This document shows, one piece after another, positions 8,612 through 20,286 of a stretch of DNA of 64,000 bases. The notes under the pieces are model-generated. The model made no database searches, was not told where the DNA came from, and saw only the letters and a list, made by a program, of their open reading frames with translations. Position 1 is the first letter of the stretch; each line of letters opens with the position of its first letter. The stretch lies in NCBI RefSeq assembly GCF_030732065.1, contig NZ_JAVBHX010000006.1:62001-126000 (forward strand), read 5' to 3'. The position numbers and the translations under genes are program-made. This DNA is from Oceanimonas aquatica. Its GTDB lineage: Bacteria; Pseudomonadota; Gammaproteobacteria; Enterobacterales; Aeromonadaceae.

Positions 8612-9952
8612 TTGCTCGCCACCCTGTATTCGCTGTTTCCACTTTCTTTGCGCCGGCAACTGGCCGGGGGCCTGATTCTGGCGGCCATGGTGATGATTGC
8701 CGCCGGCCTGCTGGGCTTGCCACTGGCACCGCACTGGGCGGGGCTGGCGTATTGGTGTGCGGCGGTGCTGTTGTGGCAGGGGCTGGCCAGACGCAACCGC
8801 ACCCAGGCGCTCGGGCTGCTGCTGGTGGGGGGCGGCTGTCTGGCCTGGAGCGCGGGGCAGGGGGCTGAAATCGATCCGCAGCGGCTGGTGGCCGGCAACA
8901 GCGGCCTGCTGTCGATGCTGGTGGCGGTGAGCTTTTTAAGCCTGGTGAGCCGGCCACAGACCGAGGATGACGAGCGGGCCCCCAAGGGTAAGCGGGCGCT
9001 GGCGTCTACCCTGGCGGCGGTGCACCTGTTTGGCTCGGTGATCAACCTGTCGTCGGTGTTTATTATCGGTGATCGCCTGGCCCGGCGCGGCAGCGTCACT
9101 CGGGAGCAGGCGCTGGTGCTGATCCGCGGCTTTACTGCCGCCGCCTTCTGGTCGCCGTTTTTTGCCGCCATGGCGGTGGCCCTGAGTCTGGCGCCCGAGG
9201 CCCGGCTGACCATTCTCTGGCTGGTGAGCATGCCCCTGGCCCTGTGCGCCCTGCTGCTGACCGGCTGGCAACTGTGTCGCCAGCAGGGAAATGAAGAGCA
9301 GGCTCCGGCTCGGGACTTTACCGGTTATCCGTTGCACGCCGGTGGCCTGCTGTTGCCGGGGCTGCTGGCCACGGCGGTGCTGGCATTGCACGAATTAAAG
9401 CCCGGGTTGTCCATTCTGGCGGTGATCACCCTGCTGGCGCCGGCCCTGACCCTGCTTATTCTCACCCTTAAGCGGCAATCACCACTGGCGGCGGTGGGCG
9501 GGCTGACCAAAGGCCGGCTGCCCCAAATGGGCAACGAGCTGGCGCTGTTCCTGGCCGCCGGGGTGCTGGGCTATGGCCTGGAAAGCCTGTTTTCAAGCCT
9601 GGGCGGCAGCCTGCCGCTGGCGCAGTTTGGCGCCCTCGAAGCCAGCGCTACCTATCTGGCGACGGTGGCGCTGTCATTGCTGGGCATTCACCCCATTATC
9701 TGCATTGCGCTGGCGGGCGCGGTGCTGGCACCGCTTGAGCCCAACCATACCCTGCTGGCATTGGTGTTTCTGTCGTCCTGGGCGGTAGGCACCTCCACCG
9801 GGCCGCTGTCGGGCATTAACCTGGCGTTTCAGGGCCGCTACGGGCTGGACTCGTTTTGCATCATGCGCTGGAACCTGGGCTATGCGGCGGTGATGTCGGT
9901 GCTGGTGGTGGCGGGTATTTTTGTGCTGGCCGCCCTGCTCGGGCTGGCGTAA
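8612..9952 (+). CDS. Polytopic inner membrane protein of unknown function
   Basis: The 446-residue protein is very hydrophobic, with roughly 10-12 transmembrane helices in two halves and a short charged loop after residue 110 (RPQTEDDERAPKGKR). Conserved-looking polar features inside the membrane part are INLSSVFIIGDRLARRG, FWSPFFAAM and SSWAVGTSTGPLSGINLAF. Hairpin-like GTSTGPLSG resembles loops seen in ion-transporter superfamily carriers, but I do not recognise the family. Translation starts at TTG 8612 with CGGAG six bases upstream. It stands alone between the ABC operon and the small gene at 9997. Confidence 0.75.
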   Translation: MLATLYSLFPLSLRRQLAGGLILAAMVMIAAGLLGLPLAPHWAGLAYWCAAVLLWQGLARRNRTQALGLLLVGGGCLAWSAGQGAEIDPQRLVAGNSGLLSMLVAVSFLSLVSRPQTEDDERAPKGKRALASTLAAVHLFGSVINLSSVFIIGDRLARRGSVTREQALVLIRGFTAAAFWSPFFAAMAVALSLAPEARLTILWLVSMPLALCALLLTGWQLCRQQGNEEQAPARDFTGYPLHAGGLLLPGLLATAVLALHELKPGLSILAVITLLAPALTLLILTLKRQSPLAAVGGLTKGRLPQMGNELALFLAAGVLGYGLESLFSSLGGSLPLAQFGALEASATYLATVALSLLGIHPIICIALAGAVLAPLEPNHTLLALVFLSSWAVGTSTGPLSGINLAFQGRYGLDSFCIMRWNLGYAAVMSVLVVAGIFVLAALLGLA

Positions 9953-9996
9953 TCTTGGTGGCGGTGTCACAATCCACCGCCCCACAGGAGACAAAT

Positions 9997-10092
9997 GTGA
10001 AATATATCTGGCTCAAGGTGTTGCTCACCGTGGTAATCTTTGCCGGTCTGTTTGGCTGGGTATACTACAAGGTGGCCAACGGCGGTATCTGA
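9997..10092 (+). CDS. Putative 31-residue single-pass membrane peptide
   Basis: A GTG-initiated frame with a strong CAGGAG ribosome site six bases upstream encodes 31 residues: a short basic start (MKYIWLK), one hydrophobic helix (VLLTVVIFAGLFGWVYY) and the tail KVANGGI. This is the layout of known small membrane proteins that bind larger complexes. It starts 44 bases after the preceding membrane protein gene and could be cotranscribed. I recognise no family. It could also be a chance frame, but the ribosome site and composition argue for a real gene. Confidence 0.55.
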   Translation: MKYIWLKVLLTVVIFAGLFGWVYYKVANGGI

Positions 10093-10218
10093 GCTTAGCA
10101 GTCTGGCCGCCTGCGTTGATAAACGCGCGGATTTGGCAAGGCAGAGCAGCAGAAAGTGCGGGGCTGGCGTCTTGAGCGGGGTCTGCACAAAAATTACACG
10201 CAAACCCGCTCGGGCCAT

Positions 10219-10247
10219 TTGCGCACGGCAGGGTTCTACTGCATAAT
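10219..10247 (+). promoter_or_regulatory. Sigma-70 promoter for fusA2
   Basis: TTGCGC (10219-10224) and CATAAT (10242-10247) are separated by 17 bases. Transcription would start near 10254, giving an untranslated leader of about 80 bases before the elongation factor gene. Confidence 0.65.
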
Positions 10248-10332
10248 GTGCGCCTCGAAATCTGAGGTGCGGTGTGCTGGTACTCTTCGCATGCTCCGTC
10301 TACTTCTTTAATCAACCATATAAAGTTGCATC

Positions 10333-12423
10333 ATGTCTGATTTATCACATTACAGAAACATCGGTATTTTTGCTCACGTTGACGCGGGCAAGACCACCAC
10401 TACCGAACGTATCCTCAAGCTGACCGGTAAAATCCACAAGGCGGGCGAGACCCACGACGGTGAGTCCACCACCGACTTCATGGAGCAGGAAGCCGAGCGT
10501 GGTATTACCATCCAGTCTGCAGCCGTAAGCTGCTTCTGGAAAGGTCACCGTTTCAACGTTATCGACACTCCCGGACACGTTGACTTCACCGTTGAAGTAT
10601 ACCGTTCACTGAAAGTACTGGACGGCGGTATCGGCGTATTCTGTGGTTCCGGCGGCGTTGAGCCCCAGTCCGAAACCAACTGGCGCTATGCCAACGAATC
10701 CGGCGTTGCCCGTATCATCTTCGTGAACAAGCTGGACCGTCTGGGCGCCGACTTCCTGCGCGTAGTACAGCAGACCCGCGACGTACTGGCCGCCAACCCG
10801 GTTGTTATGGTTCTGCCCATCGGCCGTGAAGACGAGTTCACCGGTGTAGTAGACCTGCTGACCCGCAAGGCCTACATCTGGGACGACTCCGGCGATGCCG
10901 AGAAGTACACCATTGAAGACGTACCGGCCGACATGGTTGATCAGGTTGAAGAATACCGCGAAATGCTGGTAGAAAGCGCCGTTGAGCAAGACGACGACCT
11001 GATGGAAGCCTACATGGAAGGTGAAGAGCCCTCCATTGAAGACATCAAGCGTTGTATCCGCAAGGGTACCCGCACCATGGCCCTGTTCCCGGCCTACTGT
11101 GGTTCTGCGTTCAAGAACAAGGGCATGCAGCTGGTGCTGGACGCCGTGAACGACTACCTGCCGAGCCCGACCGAAGTTGATCCGCAGCCGCTGACCGACG
11201 AAGAAGGCAACGAGACTGGCGAGCACGCCATCGTAGACGCCGACGCGCCGCTGAAAGCGCTGGCGTTCAAGATCATGGACGACCGTTTCGGCGCCCTGAC
11301 CTTCGTACGTATCTACTCCGGCCGCATCAAGAAGGGTGACACCATCCTCAACAGCGCCACCGGCAAGACCGAGCGTGTAGGCCGCATGGTAGAAATGCAG
11401 GCCGACGAGCGTACCGAGCTGGACTCTGCCCAGGCTGGTGACATCATCGCCATCATCGGCATGAAGAACGTGCAGACCGGTCACACCCTGTGTGACGTCA
11501 AGCACCCCTGCACCCTGGAAGCCATGGTATTCCCGGATCCGGTAATCTCCATCGCCGTTGCGCCGAAGGATAAGGGCGGTTCCGAGAAGATGGGCGTAGC
11601 CATCGGTAAAATGGTTGCCGAAGATCCGTCTTTCCGCGTTGAAACCGACGAAGATTCCGGTGAAACCATCCTGAAAGGCATGGGTGAACTGCACCTGGAC
11701 ATCAAGGTAGACATTCTTAAGCGTACCTACGGCGTTGACCTGATTGTAGGTGAGCCGCAGGTAGCCTACCGCGAAACCATCACCTCTCAGATTGAAGACA
11801 GCTACACCCACAAGAAGCAGTCTGGTGGTTCCGGTCAGTACGGTAAGATCGACTACATCATCCGTCCGGGCGAAGCCAACACCGGTCTGGTGTTCAAGTC
11901 CTCCGTAGTGGGTGGTAACGTACCGAAGGAATTCTGGCCGGCCATCGAAAAGGGTGTTGCCAGCATGATGAACACCGGTACCATCGCCGGCTTCCCGGTG
12001 CTGGACATCGAGTTCGAACTGGTTGACGGTGCCTACCACGCAGTTGACTCCTCTGCCATCGCGTTCGAAATCGCCGCCAAGGGCGCCTTCCGTCAGTCTC
12101 TGCCGAAGGCCAACCCGCAGCTGCTGGAGCCGATGATGAAGGTTGACGTGTTCACTCCGGAAGATCACGTGGGTGACGTTATCGGTGACCTGAACCGTCG
12201 TCGTGGCATGATCAAGGATCAGAACGCTGGCGTGACCGGCGTGCGCATCAAGGCAGACGTACCCCTGTCCGAAATGTTCGGCTACATCGGTTCTCTGCGT
12301 ACCATGACTTCTGGCCGTGGCCAGTTCTCCATGGAATTCTCTCACTACGCTCCCTGCCCGGCCAACGTGTCCGAGAAAGTGGTAGCTCAGGTGAAAGAGC
12401 GCAAGGCTGCTGAAAACAAGTAA
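10333..12423 (+). CDS. fusA2: Elongation factor G, second type (EF-G2)
   Basis: This ribosomal translocase GTPase has 696 residues. The G1 motif AHVDAGKTT, the switch region [11 protein letters not shown]3 DTPGH and G4 NKLD lie in the first 150 residues. Domains II-V follow, with the [10 protein letters not shown] motif near the end. It is not in a str operon (no rpsL, rpsG or tuf nearby), and its start [20 protein letters not shown] matches the separate EF-G 2 of Vibrio and Shewanella. Its sequence uses GTT, GTA, CGT and GGT far more than its GC-rich neighbours, a sign of selection for high expression. It has its own promoter and terminator. Confidence 0.93.
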   Translation: MSDLSHYRNIGIFAHVDAGKTTTTERILKLTGKIHKAGETHDGESTTDFMEQEAERGITIQSAAVSCFWKGHRFNVIDTPGHVDFTVEVYRSLKVLDGGIGVFCGSGGVEPQSETNWRYANESGVARIIFVNKLDRLGADFLRVVQQTRDVLAANPVVMVLPIGREDEFTGVVDLLTRKAYIWDDSGDAEKYTIEDVPADMVDQVEEYREMLVESAVEQDDDLMEAYMEGEEPSIEDIKRCIRKGTRTMALFPAYCGSAFKNKGMQLVLDAVNDYLPSPTEVDPQPLTDEEGNETGEHAIVDADAPLKALAFKIMDDRFGALTFVRIYSGRIKKGDTILNSATGKTERVGRMVEMQADERTELDSAQAGDIIAIIGMKNVQTGHTLCDVKHPCTLEAMVFPDPVISIAVAPKDKGGSEKMGVAIGKMVAEDPSFRVETDEDSGETILKGMGELHLDIKVDILKRTYGVDLIVGEPQVAYRETITSQIEDSYTHKKQSGGSGQYGKIDYIIRPGEANTGLVFKSSVVGGNVPKEFWPAIEKGVASMMNTGTIAGFPVLDIEFELVDGAYHAVDSSAIAFEIAAKGAFRQSLPKANPQLLEPMMKVDVFTPEDHVGDVIGDLNRRRGMIKDQNAGVTGVRIKADVPLSEMFGYIGSLRTMTSGRGQFSMEFSHYAPCPANVSEKVVAQVKERKAAENK

Positions 12424-12448
12424 GCTTGTTTAACGGCTGAGCCCGAAT

Positions 12449-12478
12449 AAAAACCGCTGCTTCGGCAGCGGTTTTTTT
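12449..12478 (+). terminator. Intrinsic terminator of fusA2
   Basis: A 10-bp stem AAACCGCTGC / GCAGCGGTTT with a TTCG tetraloop is followed by a run of T residues, 28 bases after the fusA2 stop. Confidence 0.9.
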
Positions 12479-12546
12479 ATGCCTGCAAGACGGGCCTGTT
12501 CGCCCAAATTGAATGTTTTGCTCCCCCTGTCCAGACTTGAAGGTAA

Positions 12547-14419
<1,873 letters not shown>

Positions 14420-14423
<4 letters not shown>

Positions 14424-14689
14424 ACGGTCACAAGGAGCTGCGCAAACGGGTGGAACGCCAGGCCAGGCGCATGAAACAGGCCGAACGCGACAAGCCCACC
14501 CTGCTGGGCCAGACCATTTACATGGGTACCCTTGGGCTGCTGATGGCCCTGCCGGTAGTGGCCGGGGCTTTTCTGGGGAACTGGCTCGATGGCCTGGCCG
14601 AGGGCTATTCGGTGCGCTGGACCGTGAGCCTGATCCTGCTGGGCGTGGTGATTGGCGCGGTGAACATTTATCTGTTTATCACAAGGTGA
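14420..14689 (+). CDS. atpQ: N-ATPase small membrane protein AtpQ (AtpI-like)
   Basis: GTG 14420 overlaps the atpC stop. The 89-residue protein has a strongly basic N-terminus (KELRKRVERQARRMKQAERDK) followed by two transmembrane helices (TIYMGTLGLLMALPVVAGAFLG and WTVSLILLGVVIGAVNIYLF), the plan of the F0F1-ATPase gene-1/AtpI family. It is probably an assembly factor or ion channel-like accessory. In most N-ATPase operons an atpR gene follows; here atpB starts five bases after this stop, so there is no room for it. Confidence 0.8.
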
Positions 14690-14693
14690 GTTT

Positions 14694-15374
14694 ATGGCAG
14701 CGAACGAACTTGCCATTGAAACGGTATTTACTCTGGGGCCAATAGCCATTACCGGCACCGTGATCACCACCTGGGTGATTATGGCGGTGCTGGCCCTGGC
14801 TGCCTGGCTGGTCACGCGCCGATTGCGGCTGGAACCCGGGCCGCTGCAAACCGCGCTGGAAGGTGTGGTGTCGGCCATGGAAGCAGCCATTACCGAGGTG
14901 GAGCCCTGGCATTACCGTTATTTACTGCCCTTTGTCGGCACCCTGTGGATCTTTCTGGTGGTGGCCAACCTGTGCAGCCTGATCCCCGGCGTGCATTCGC
15001 CCACCCGGGATCTGTCGGCCACCGCCGCCCTGGCGCTGCTGGTGTTCGTGTTCACCCACTGGGTGGCCATTCGCCTTGGCGGCCTGGGCTATCTGCGCCA
15101 TTACCTGGCCCCCAGCCCGATTTTGCTGCCGTTTCATATCATCAGTGAAATTACCCGCACCCTGGCCCTGGCGGTGCGCCTGTTTGGCAACATGATGAGC
15201 CTGGAAATGGCGGCGCTGCTGATCCTGATGGTGGCCGGCTTTCTGGCGCCGGTGCCGATACTGATGCTGCACGTGATTGAGGCGCTGGTGCAGGCCTATA
15301 TTTTTGGCATGCTGGCGCTGATCTACGTGGCCGGCAGCATTCAGTCCAAACCTTCCTTACACAGCGAGGAGTAG
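14694..15374 (+). CDS. atpB: N-type ATP synthase, a subunit
   Basis: The 226-residue a subunit forms the ion half-channels next to the c ring. The essential Arg is present in TLALAVRLFGNMMS, and the C-terminal helices PILMLHVIEALVQAYIFGMLALIYV are typical. About five membrane helices are visible. TAAGG-like ribosome signals are weak (AAGGTGAGTTT); translation is probably coupled to atpQ. Confidence 0.92.
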   Translation: MAANELAIETVFTLGPIAITGTVITTWVIMAVLALAAWLVTRRLRLEPGPLQTALEGVVSAMEAAITEVEPWHYRYLLPFVGTLWIFLVVANLCSLIPGVHSPTRDLSATAALALLVFVFTHWVAIRLGGLGYLRHYLAPSPILLPFHIISEITRTLALAVRLFGNMMSLEMAALLILMVAGFLAPVPILMLHVIEALVQAYIFGMLALIYVAGSIQSKPSLHSEE

Positions 15375-15647
<273 letters not shown>

Positions 15648-15676
15648 CAGGGCGACAACGAGCAGGAGGCGCGTGC

Positions 15677-16426
15677 ATGGAAGTCAGCTGGAGCACCTTT
15701 GTTCTCGAGATCATCAACTTTCTGGTGCTGGTGTGGATCCTCAAGCACTTTCTCTACCGGCCTGTGCTTGATGTGATTGCCCGTCGCCGCGCCGCCATAG
15801 ACCGCAGCCTGAGCGAGGCTGAAACCATGAAAACCGAGGCCGCCGACATGCGCCGCCAGTATGAGGGTCGGCTGGAAGCCTGGGAGCAGGAGCGCCAGGC
15901 CGCCCGGGAAACCCTGAACAGCGAGATGGAAACCAAACGCCGCGAGGGCCTGCAAAAGCTGGATGCGGAGCTGTCCACCGCCCGCCAGCGGGCCGAGGTT
16001 GCCGATGCCCGGCATCTGGCCGAGGCCGAGCGCAGCATGGAAGTGACCGCCCTGCAGCAGGGCGCCGCCTTTGCCGCCAGGCTGCTGCGCCAGGGCGCCG
16101 GCCCCGACACTCAAAAAAGGCTGGTGCAGTTGCTGATTGACGAACTCGGCAGCCTGCCCGCCAACACAGTGGCTGCCATTCGCCATCAGTACGGCGACAC
16201 CCCAGACGGCGCCGTGATCCACAGTGCCTTTATTCTGGAAGACGAGCAGCGGGCAGCACTGGAGCGGGCACTGCACGAAACCCTGCTGCCTGACGGCACC
16301 GCCCTGCACCATGAGCTGGATTCCTCGCTGCTGGCGGGCGTGCGCATTACCGTGGGCGACTGGCAACTGGGTGCCAATGTGCAGGATGAACTGCGCGGCT
16401 TTGCGGAGCTGGCCCGCCATGAATGA
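15677..16426 (+). CDS. atpF: N-type ATP synthase, b subunit with delta-like C-terminal domain
   Basis: This peripheral stalk subunit of 249 residues is much longer than a normal b (about 156). It starts with one membrane helix ([20 protein letters not shown]) and a long charged coiled coil (about residues 35-130). It ends with a segment resembling the delta subunit C-terminus ([20 protein letters not shown] and [12 protein letters not shown]). No separate atpH exists in the operon, so this fusion probably replaces delta, as known for N-ATPases. Its stop overlaps the atpA start by eight bases. Confidence 0.9.
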   Translation: MEVSWSTFVLEIINFLVLVWILKHFLYRPVLDVIARRRAAIDRSLSEAETMKTEAADMRRQYEGRLEAWEQERQAARETLNSEMETKRREGLQKLDAELSTARQRAEVADARHLAEAERSMEVTALQQGAAFAARLLRQGAGPDTQKRLVQLLIDELGSLPANTVAAIRHQYGDTPDGAVIHSAFILEDEQRAALERALHETLLPDGTALHHELDSSLLAGVRITVGDWQLGANVQDELRGFAELARHE

Positions 16427-17897
16427 CAGGCCCGCGCATTCATTATTGGCGCGCCAGGCCCGCTGGCTGCGCCACTACCAGCCCGGACTGCGTGTTAACG
16501 AGCTGGGCCGGGTGGTGTCGGTGGGAGACGGCATTGCCTGGATTACCGGGCTGCCCTCGGCGGCCATTGATGAACTGCTGCTGTTTGCCGACGGCAGCAG
16601 GGGCATGGTGTTCGACATTACCGACAGCATGATAGGCGCCGTGCTGCTGAGTAACACGCCGGAGCTGACCGCCGGCGTTGGGGTGCGTGGCAGTGGCCGG
16701 ACCCTCAGCATGGTAGCAGGCGACGAGTTGCTGGGGCGCATTGTGGACCCATTGGGGGTACCGCTGGACGACAGGCCCCCGCCGGGCAATGCCCGGCGGC
16801 AGCCGCTGGAGCCGCCATCGCCGCCCATTATCGCCCGGGAGTTTGTGCATGAGCCACTGTATACCGGCATCAGGATCATCGACACCATGATCCCCATTGG
16901 CCGGGGCCAGCGCCAGCTGCTGATTGGCGACGAAGGCCTGGGGCGCAGCTCATTGGCGCTGGATACGGTGATCAATCAGCGGGGGCAGAAGGTGTATTGC
17001 GTGTATGTGCTGATCGGCCAGAAGCGTTCCACCGTGGTGAACACCATCGAGATTTTGCGCTCACAGGGCGCCCTCGACTACACGGTGGTGGTGGTGGCCG
17101 AGGCCAGCGCCTTGCCCGGGCTGCAACACCTGGCGCCCTTTGCCGGCTGCGCCCTGGCCGAATTCTGGATGCAGCAGGGGCGGGATGTGCTGGTGGTGTA
17201 TGACGATCTCTCCAGCCACGCCAAAACCTACCGGGAGCTGTCGTTGCTGCTGCGCCGGCCGCCGGGGCGGGAAGCCTTTCCGGGCGATATTTTCTCGGTA
17301 CATGCCCGGCTGCTGGAGCGGGCCACCTGCCTGAACGCCGCCTATGGCGGGGGAAGCATTACGGCGCTACCGATCATTGAAACCCACCTTGGCGAAATTG
17401 CCGCCTACATTCCCACCAATCTGATCTCCATTACCGACGGCCAAGTGTACCTGGACCACACCCTGTTTGCCGGCGGCTTTCGCCCGGCCATCGACATTGG
17501 TCGTTCGGTGTCTCGTATTGGCGGTCAGGCCCAGCATGCCTGCATCAAGCAGGAAGCCGGACGCATGAAGCTGGACTACCTGCAGTTTATGGAGCTGGAA
17601 GTGTTTACCCGTTTTGGCGCGCGGCTGGAGGCCTCGATGGAGGCGGCCATTCACCGTGGGCGGGTGCTCAGGGAAATTCTCAAGCAGGATCGGCTCTCGC
17701 CGCTGCCGGTGGAGGCCCAGATGGCCTGGCTGGTGGCCTTTAACGATGGCGCCTTTGACCACACCGAGCCGGAGCAGGCTCAGAGTCGGCTGGCCACCTT
17801 GTTGCAGGGGGTGGCAAGCAGTGGCCTCACTCTCGACAGCCCCCGCGAACAGTGGCAGGCGGCGGTGAAGGCGGCATTGAGAGAGCCTGACTCATGA
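16419..17897 (+). CDS. atpA: N-type ATP synthase, alpha subunit
   Basis: This is the non-catalytic alpha subunit of 492 residues. The beta-barrel domain contains [17 protein letters not shown], the P-loop region [18 protein letters not shown] lies near residues 161-178, and [10 protein letters not shown] carries the intersubunit Arg finger. The Walker A Lys is replaced by Arg176 (GDEGLGRSS instead of GDRQTGKT), an odd feature that may change nucleotide binding at the non-catalytic site. The longer open frame from 16224 is only the overlap with atpF; the ATG at 16419 fits the family start. Confidence 0.92.
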   Translation: MNDRPAHSLLARQARWLRHYQPGLRVNELGRVVSVGDGIAWITGLPSAAIDELLLFADGSRGMVFDITDSMIGAVLLSNTPELTAGVGVRGSGRTLSMVAGDELLGRIVDPLGVPLDDRPPPGNARRQPLEPPSPPIIAREFVHEPLYTGIRIIDTMIPIGRGQRQLLIGDEGLGRSSLALDTVINQRGQKVYCVYVLIGQKRSTVVNTIEILRSQGALDYTVVVVAEASALPGLQHLAPFAGCALAEFWMQQGRDVLVVYDDLSSHAKTYRELSLLLRRPPGREAFPGDIFSVHARLLERATCLNAAYGGGSITALPIIETHLGEIAAYIPTNLISITDGQVYLDHTLFAGGFRPAIDIGRSVSRIGGQAQHACIKQEAGRMKLDYLQFMELEVFTRFGARLEASMEAAIHRGRVLREILKQDRLSPLPVEAQMAWLVAFNDGAFDHTEPEQAQSRLATLLQGVASSGLTLDSPREQWQAAVKAALREPDS

Positions 17898-18739
17898 GCC
17901 GGCGCCGGGAGCTGGAGCATCATCGCCACAGCCTGGGGGAGATTCGTGAGATCATGAGCTCCATGAAAACCCTGGCCTACATGGAAACCCGCAAGCTGGC
18001 CCGGCTGATTGAGGCCCAGCAGGCGGTGATCACCAGCATGGCCGGGGCCACCGCCAGGGTGCTGGCCGGCTACCCCGGCGTGCTGCCCAAGGTGGAGCCT
18101 ACCACTTCGGTGATGCTGCTGGTGGGCAGCGAGCGCGGCTTTTGCGGTGACTTTAACCACGCCCTGCTGACGCGGCTTAAATTGCTGCTGGCCGAGCATA
18201 ACGGCGAGCCGCCCCGGCTGATGGCCATGGGGCACAAACTGAATATGCTGCTGGAGCAGGAGCGGTACGACTGCCTTTGCCTCGACGGTGCCAGCACCGC
18301 CGATGAAATTCCCGCCTCGCTGGCGCGGCTGGTCACCGAGCTGACCGGCCTTGAGCAAGAGGGCGTGCTGGCCCTGCATGCCCTGTATCACAACGCCGAC
18401 GGTGAGCTGGTGCAAACACAGCTGCTACCGCCCTTTACCGACATGACGCCGGCCGGCAGTAACGTATTGCCGCCGGTGATTAACCTGCCTGCCGCCGCCC
18501 TGCTGGCCAACCTCTCGGAGCACTACCTGTTTGCCCTGCTGCACGGCATGCTCTATGGCTCGCTCTATGCCGAAAACCACCAGCGCGTAACCCACATGGA
18601 AGGGGCGGTAACTCACCTGGACGAAGAAGCCGAACGGCTGAACCAGCGCTTTAACGCCCTGCGCCAGGAAGAGATCACCGAAGAAATAGAAGTGATCCTG
18701 CTGAACGCCACCAATCTGGAAGGGGGCAGTCACCTTTAA
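17894..18739 (+). CDS. atpG: N-type ATP synthase, gamma subunit
   Basis: The 281-residue central shaft has long N- and C-terminal helices ([40 protein letters not shown]) and the conserved [15 protein letters not shown] strand-turn. It is last in the operon and overlaps atpA by four bases. The divergence from household gamma subunits is typical of N-ATPases. No T-rich terminator follows; palindromic repeats begin within 30 bases. Confidence 0.9.
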   Translation: MSRRRELEHHRHSLGEIREIMSSMKTLAYMETRKLARLIEAQQAVITSMAGATARVLAGYPGVLPKVEPTTSVMLLVGSERGFCGDFNHALLTRLKLLLAEHNGEPPRLMAMGHKLNMLLEQERYDCLCLDGASTADEIPASLARLVTELTGLEQEGVLALHALYHNADGELVQTQLLPPFTDMTPAGSNVLPPVINLPAAALLANLSEHYLFALLHGMLYGSLYAENHQRVTHMEGAVTHLDEEAERLNQRFNALRQEEITEEIEVILLNATNLEGGSHL

Positions 18740-18763
18740 ATTAGCCGCTGATATGTATTTATT

Positions 18764-18990
18764 GGTCATTCCCGCGGAGGCGGGAATCCACGAACAACAC
18801 ACCCAAACTCGCGGTTTCTTTCGTCATTCCCACTTAGGAACGTCATTCCCGCGAAGGAACCCCATTCACCGCGAAGGCGGGGACGGGAATCCACGAACAT
18901 CGCACCCAAATCAACAGACAGTGCTGCTGGAACGTAACTCCCGCTTAGGAACCTCATTCACCACGAAGACGGGCACGGGAGCCCATTCCC
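18764..18990. repeat. Cluster of degenerate palindromic repeats
   Basis: One near-perfect unit (TCATTCCCGCGGAGGCGGGA, followed by ATCCACGAACA) starts at 18766. At least three decayed units follow, with blocks CTTAGGAACGTCATTCCCGC, CACCGCGAAGGCGGGGACGG and ATCCACGAACATCGCACCCA. CTTAGGAAC and ATCCACGAACA each recur within the cluster, indicating local duplication. Confidence 0.75.
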
Positions 18991-19464
18991 CAGGCACCGC
19001 TGTTGCGTGAGATGAGCCCCAAACTGGCAGAACGCACCGCAATTAACCCTTTTTACAATTGAAACGACTCACCACTACGGCCAAAATGGACTCTTTCAGC
19101 TCTGTAGTTGCAGGGAATGACGGCCTGTAACGTTCGGGCGGTAGCGTGGCTGTTGGCCTTCAAGGTGAGCCGTTTTATGTATGTTTAGCCAGTTATAACT
19201 GCTCATGTGGCATGTTCCGGTCTCACTTTCGCTCATGAACGTCTCGATTGGCAGCCAGCGTGAAAATTAGAGACCTTAAAAATCAGTGAGTTGCAGCCAG
19301 TTCTCGAAAACATTCAGGACTGCAATGCGGAGTTATTGAGACGTCTCGATTTTATGCATGCAAGCAGCGTGCATAAGTCTATTTTATATTTTTAAATCAT
19401 AGGTTTAGTGTTGGTTTCTTGAAGAACTCGGCTGCTGGTTATTTAGCCGGGTCAATATACAAAT

Positions 19465-19471
19465 GTTATGC
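19465..19471 (+). other. Left junction of cassette 1 (R' box)
   Basis: GTTATGC, with the expected crossover between G19465 and T19466. It pairs with the GCATAAC box at the 3' end of the same cassette. The preceding TATACAAAT resembles the A-rich left part of an attI simple site, but this is not enough to call attI. Confidence 0.6.
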
Positions 19472-19482
19472 CCGAAGGTGCT

Positions 19483-20286
19483 ATGAGTAACTATTACGTC
19501 TACGTGTATATTGATCCCAGGAATTTCGAGGAGTTTTACTATGGAAAAGGTAAAGGCTCCCGGAAACATGCTCACCTGAATGACAACTCAGATAGCGAAA
19601 AATCCCGACGCATCAAGGCCATCAAGAAAGAAGGGTTGGAGCCAATCATCAGGGTTATTGCTCGCAATCTATCTGAACACGATGCGCTGCTGGTTGAGAA
19701 AACGCTACTCTGGAAGCTGGGTAAGCAGTTAACGAATATCTCCTCGGGCCACTATGCAGACAATTTTCGTCCGCATGACTCCCTGCATAAATATCTTTCG
19801 GGGTTCGATTTTCAAAATGGGCTGTATTACTACAACGTAGGGGAGGGAGTGCATCGCAACTGGGATGACTATGTTGCCCACGGGTTTATCTCCGCAGGTC
19901 AGGCACCAAGATTCCGGGATGCAATGCTAGGTTTGCAGACGGGGGATTTTGTCGCAGCATATCTTAAGCGCCACGGTTTTGTTGGGGTTGGCCAAATTAC
20001 TCAAAGCGCGCGGCCCGTGCGTGACGTTCTGGTAGGTGGTATCCCACTTTTGCAGAAAGAACTGGTATGCCCAAATATTGGGGAAAACTCGAACGATCTC
20101 GATAAGTCGGAGTATGTTGCACTTGTAGACTGGATTAGGGCTGTCCCGCGAAACGAGGCAAAATGGAAATCAAAGAGTGGGTTGTTTACCTCGCAGCTCA
20201 TCCGAGCCTCGCTGGACGGTCAGCCCGAAACTGTCAAGTTTTTGGAACAGGAGTTTGCCGTTGATTTCGCGGAACTTTTGGCATAA
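19483..20286 (+). CDS. Cassette 1: GIY-YIG nuclease domain with EVE/PUA-like domain
   Basis: The 267-residue protein has an N-terminal GIY-YIG domain of the LEM-3-like type: YVY at 5-7, YYGKG at 19-23, Arg27 and His31 in GSRKHAH, Glu72 in LVEKTLLWKLG and Asn85 in QLTNISSG, so all expected catalytic positions are filled. From about residue 112 a second domain reads like EVE/PUA-type modified-base readers (NVGEGVHRNWDDYVAHGFIS, then LQTGDFVAAYLKRHGFVGVG). A reader plus nuclease would fit a modification-dependent restriction enzyme, but that function is inferred. The start at 19483 has GAAGG upstream; an ATG at 19468 lies inside the attC junction and is less likely. Confidence 0.8.
   Translation: MSNYYVYVYIDPRNFEEFYYGKGKGSRKHAHLNDNSDSEKSRRIKAIKKEGLEPIIRVIARNLSEHDALLVEKTLLWKLGKQLTNISSGHYADNFRPHDSLHKYLSGFDFQNGLYYYNVGEGVHRNWDDYVAHGFISAGQAPRFRDAMLGLQTGDFVAAYLKRHGFVGVGQITQSARPVRDVLVGGIPLLQKELVCPNIGENSNDLDKSEYVALVDWIRAVPRNEAKWKSKSGLFTSQLIRASLDGQPETVKFLEQEFAVDFAELLA

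Larger units (their letters stand above)
18740..19482. other. 743-bp intergenic region between the N-ATPase operon and the cassette array
   Basis: The first third is a cluster of degenerate CGCGAAGGCG-type repeats. From about 19010 to 19464 the sequence is unique and becomes AT-rich. It contains two copies of CGTCTCGATT followed by GCAGC motifs (near 19228 and 19341) and a GCATGCAAGCAGCGTGCAT near-palindrome (19357-19376). I see no integrase gene or obvious integrase remnant in either strand. The stretch just before 19465 could hold an attI-like site or the old left arm of an attC site. Confidence 0.5.

Noticed and set aside
18764-18990. CRISPR array
   Set aside because: Units are degenerate, unevenly spaced and partly inverted, with no constant spacer length and no cas genes nearby. 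They belong to the dispersed palindrome family.
19451-19471. attI site
   Set aside because: The A-rich stretch and GTTATGC are compatible with attI, but attI sites are not conserved enough to call by eye without an adjacent intI.
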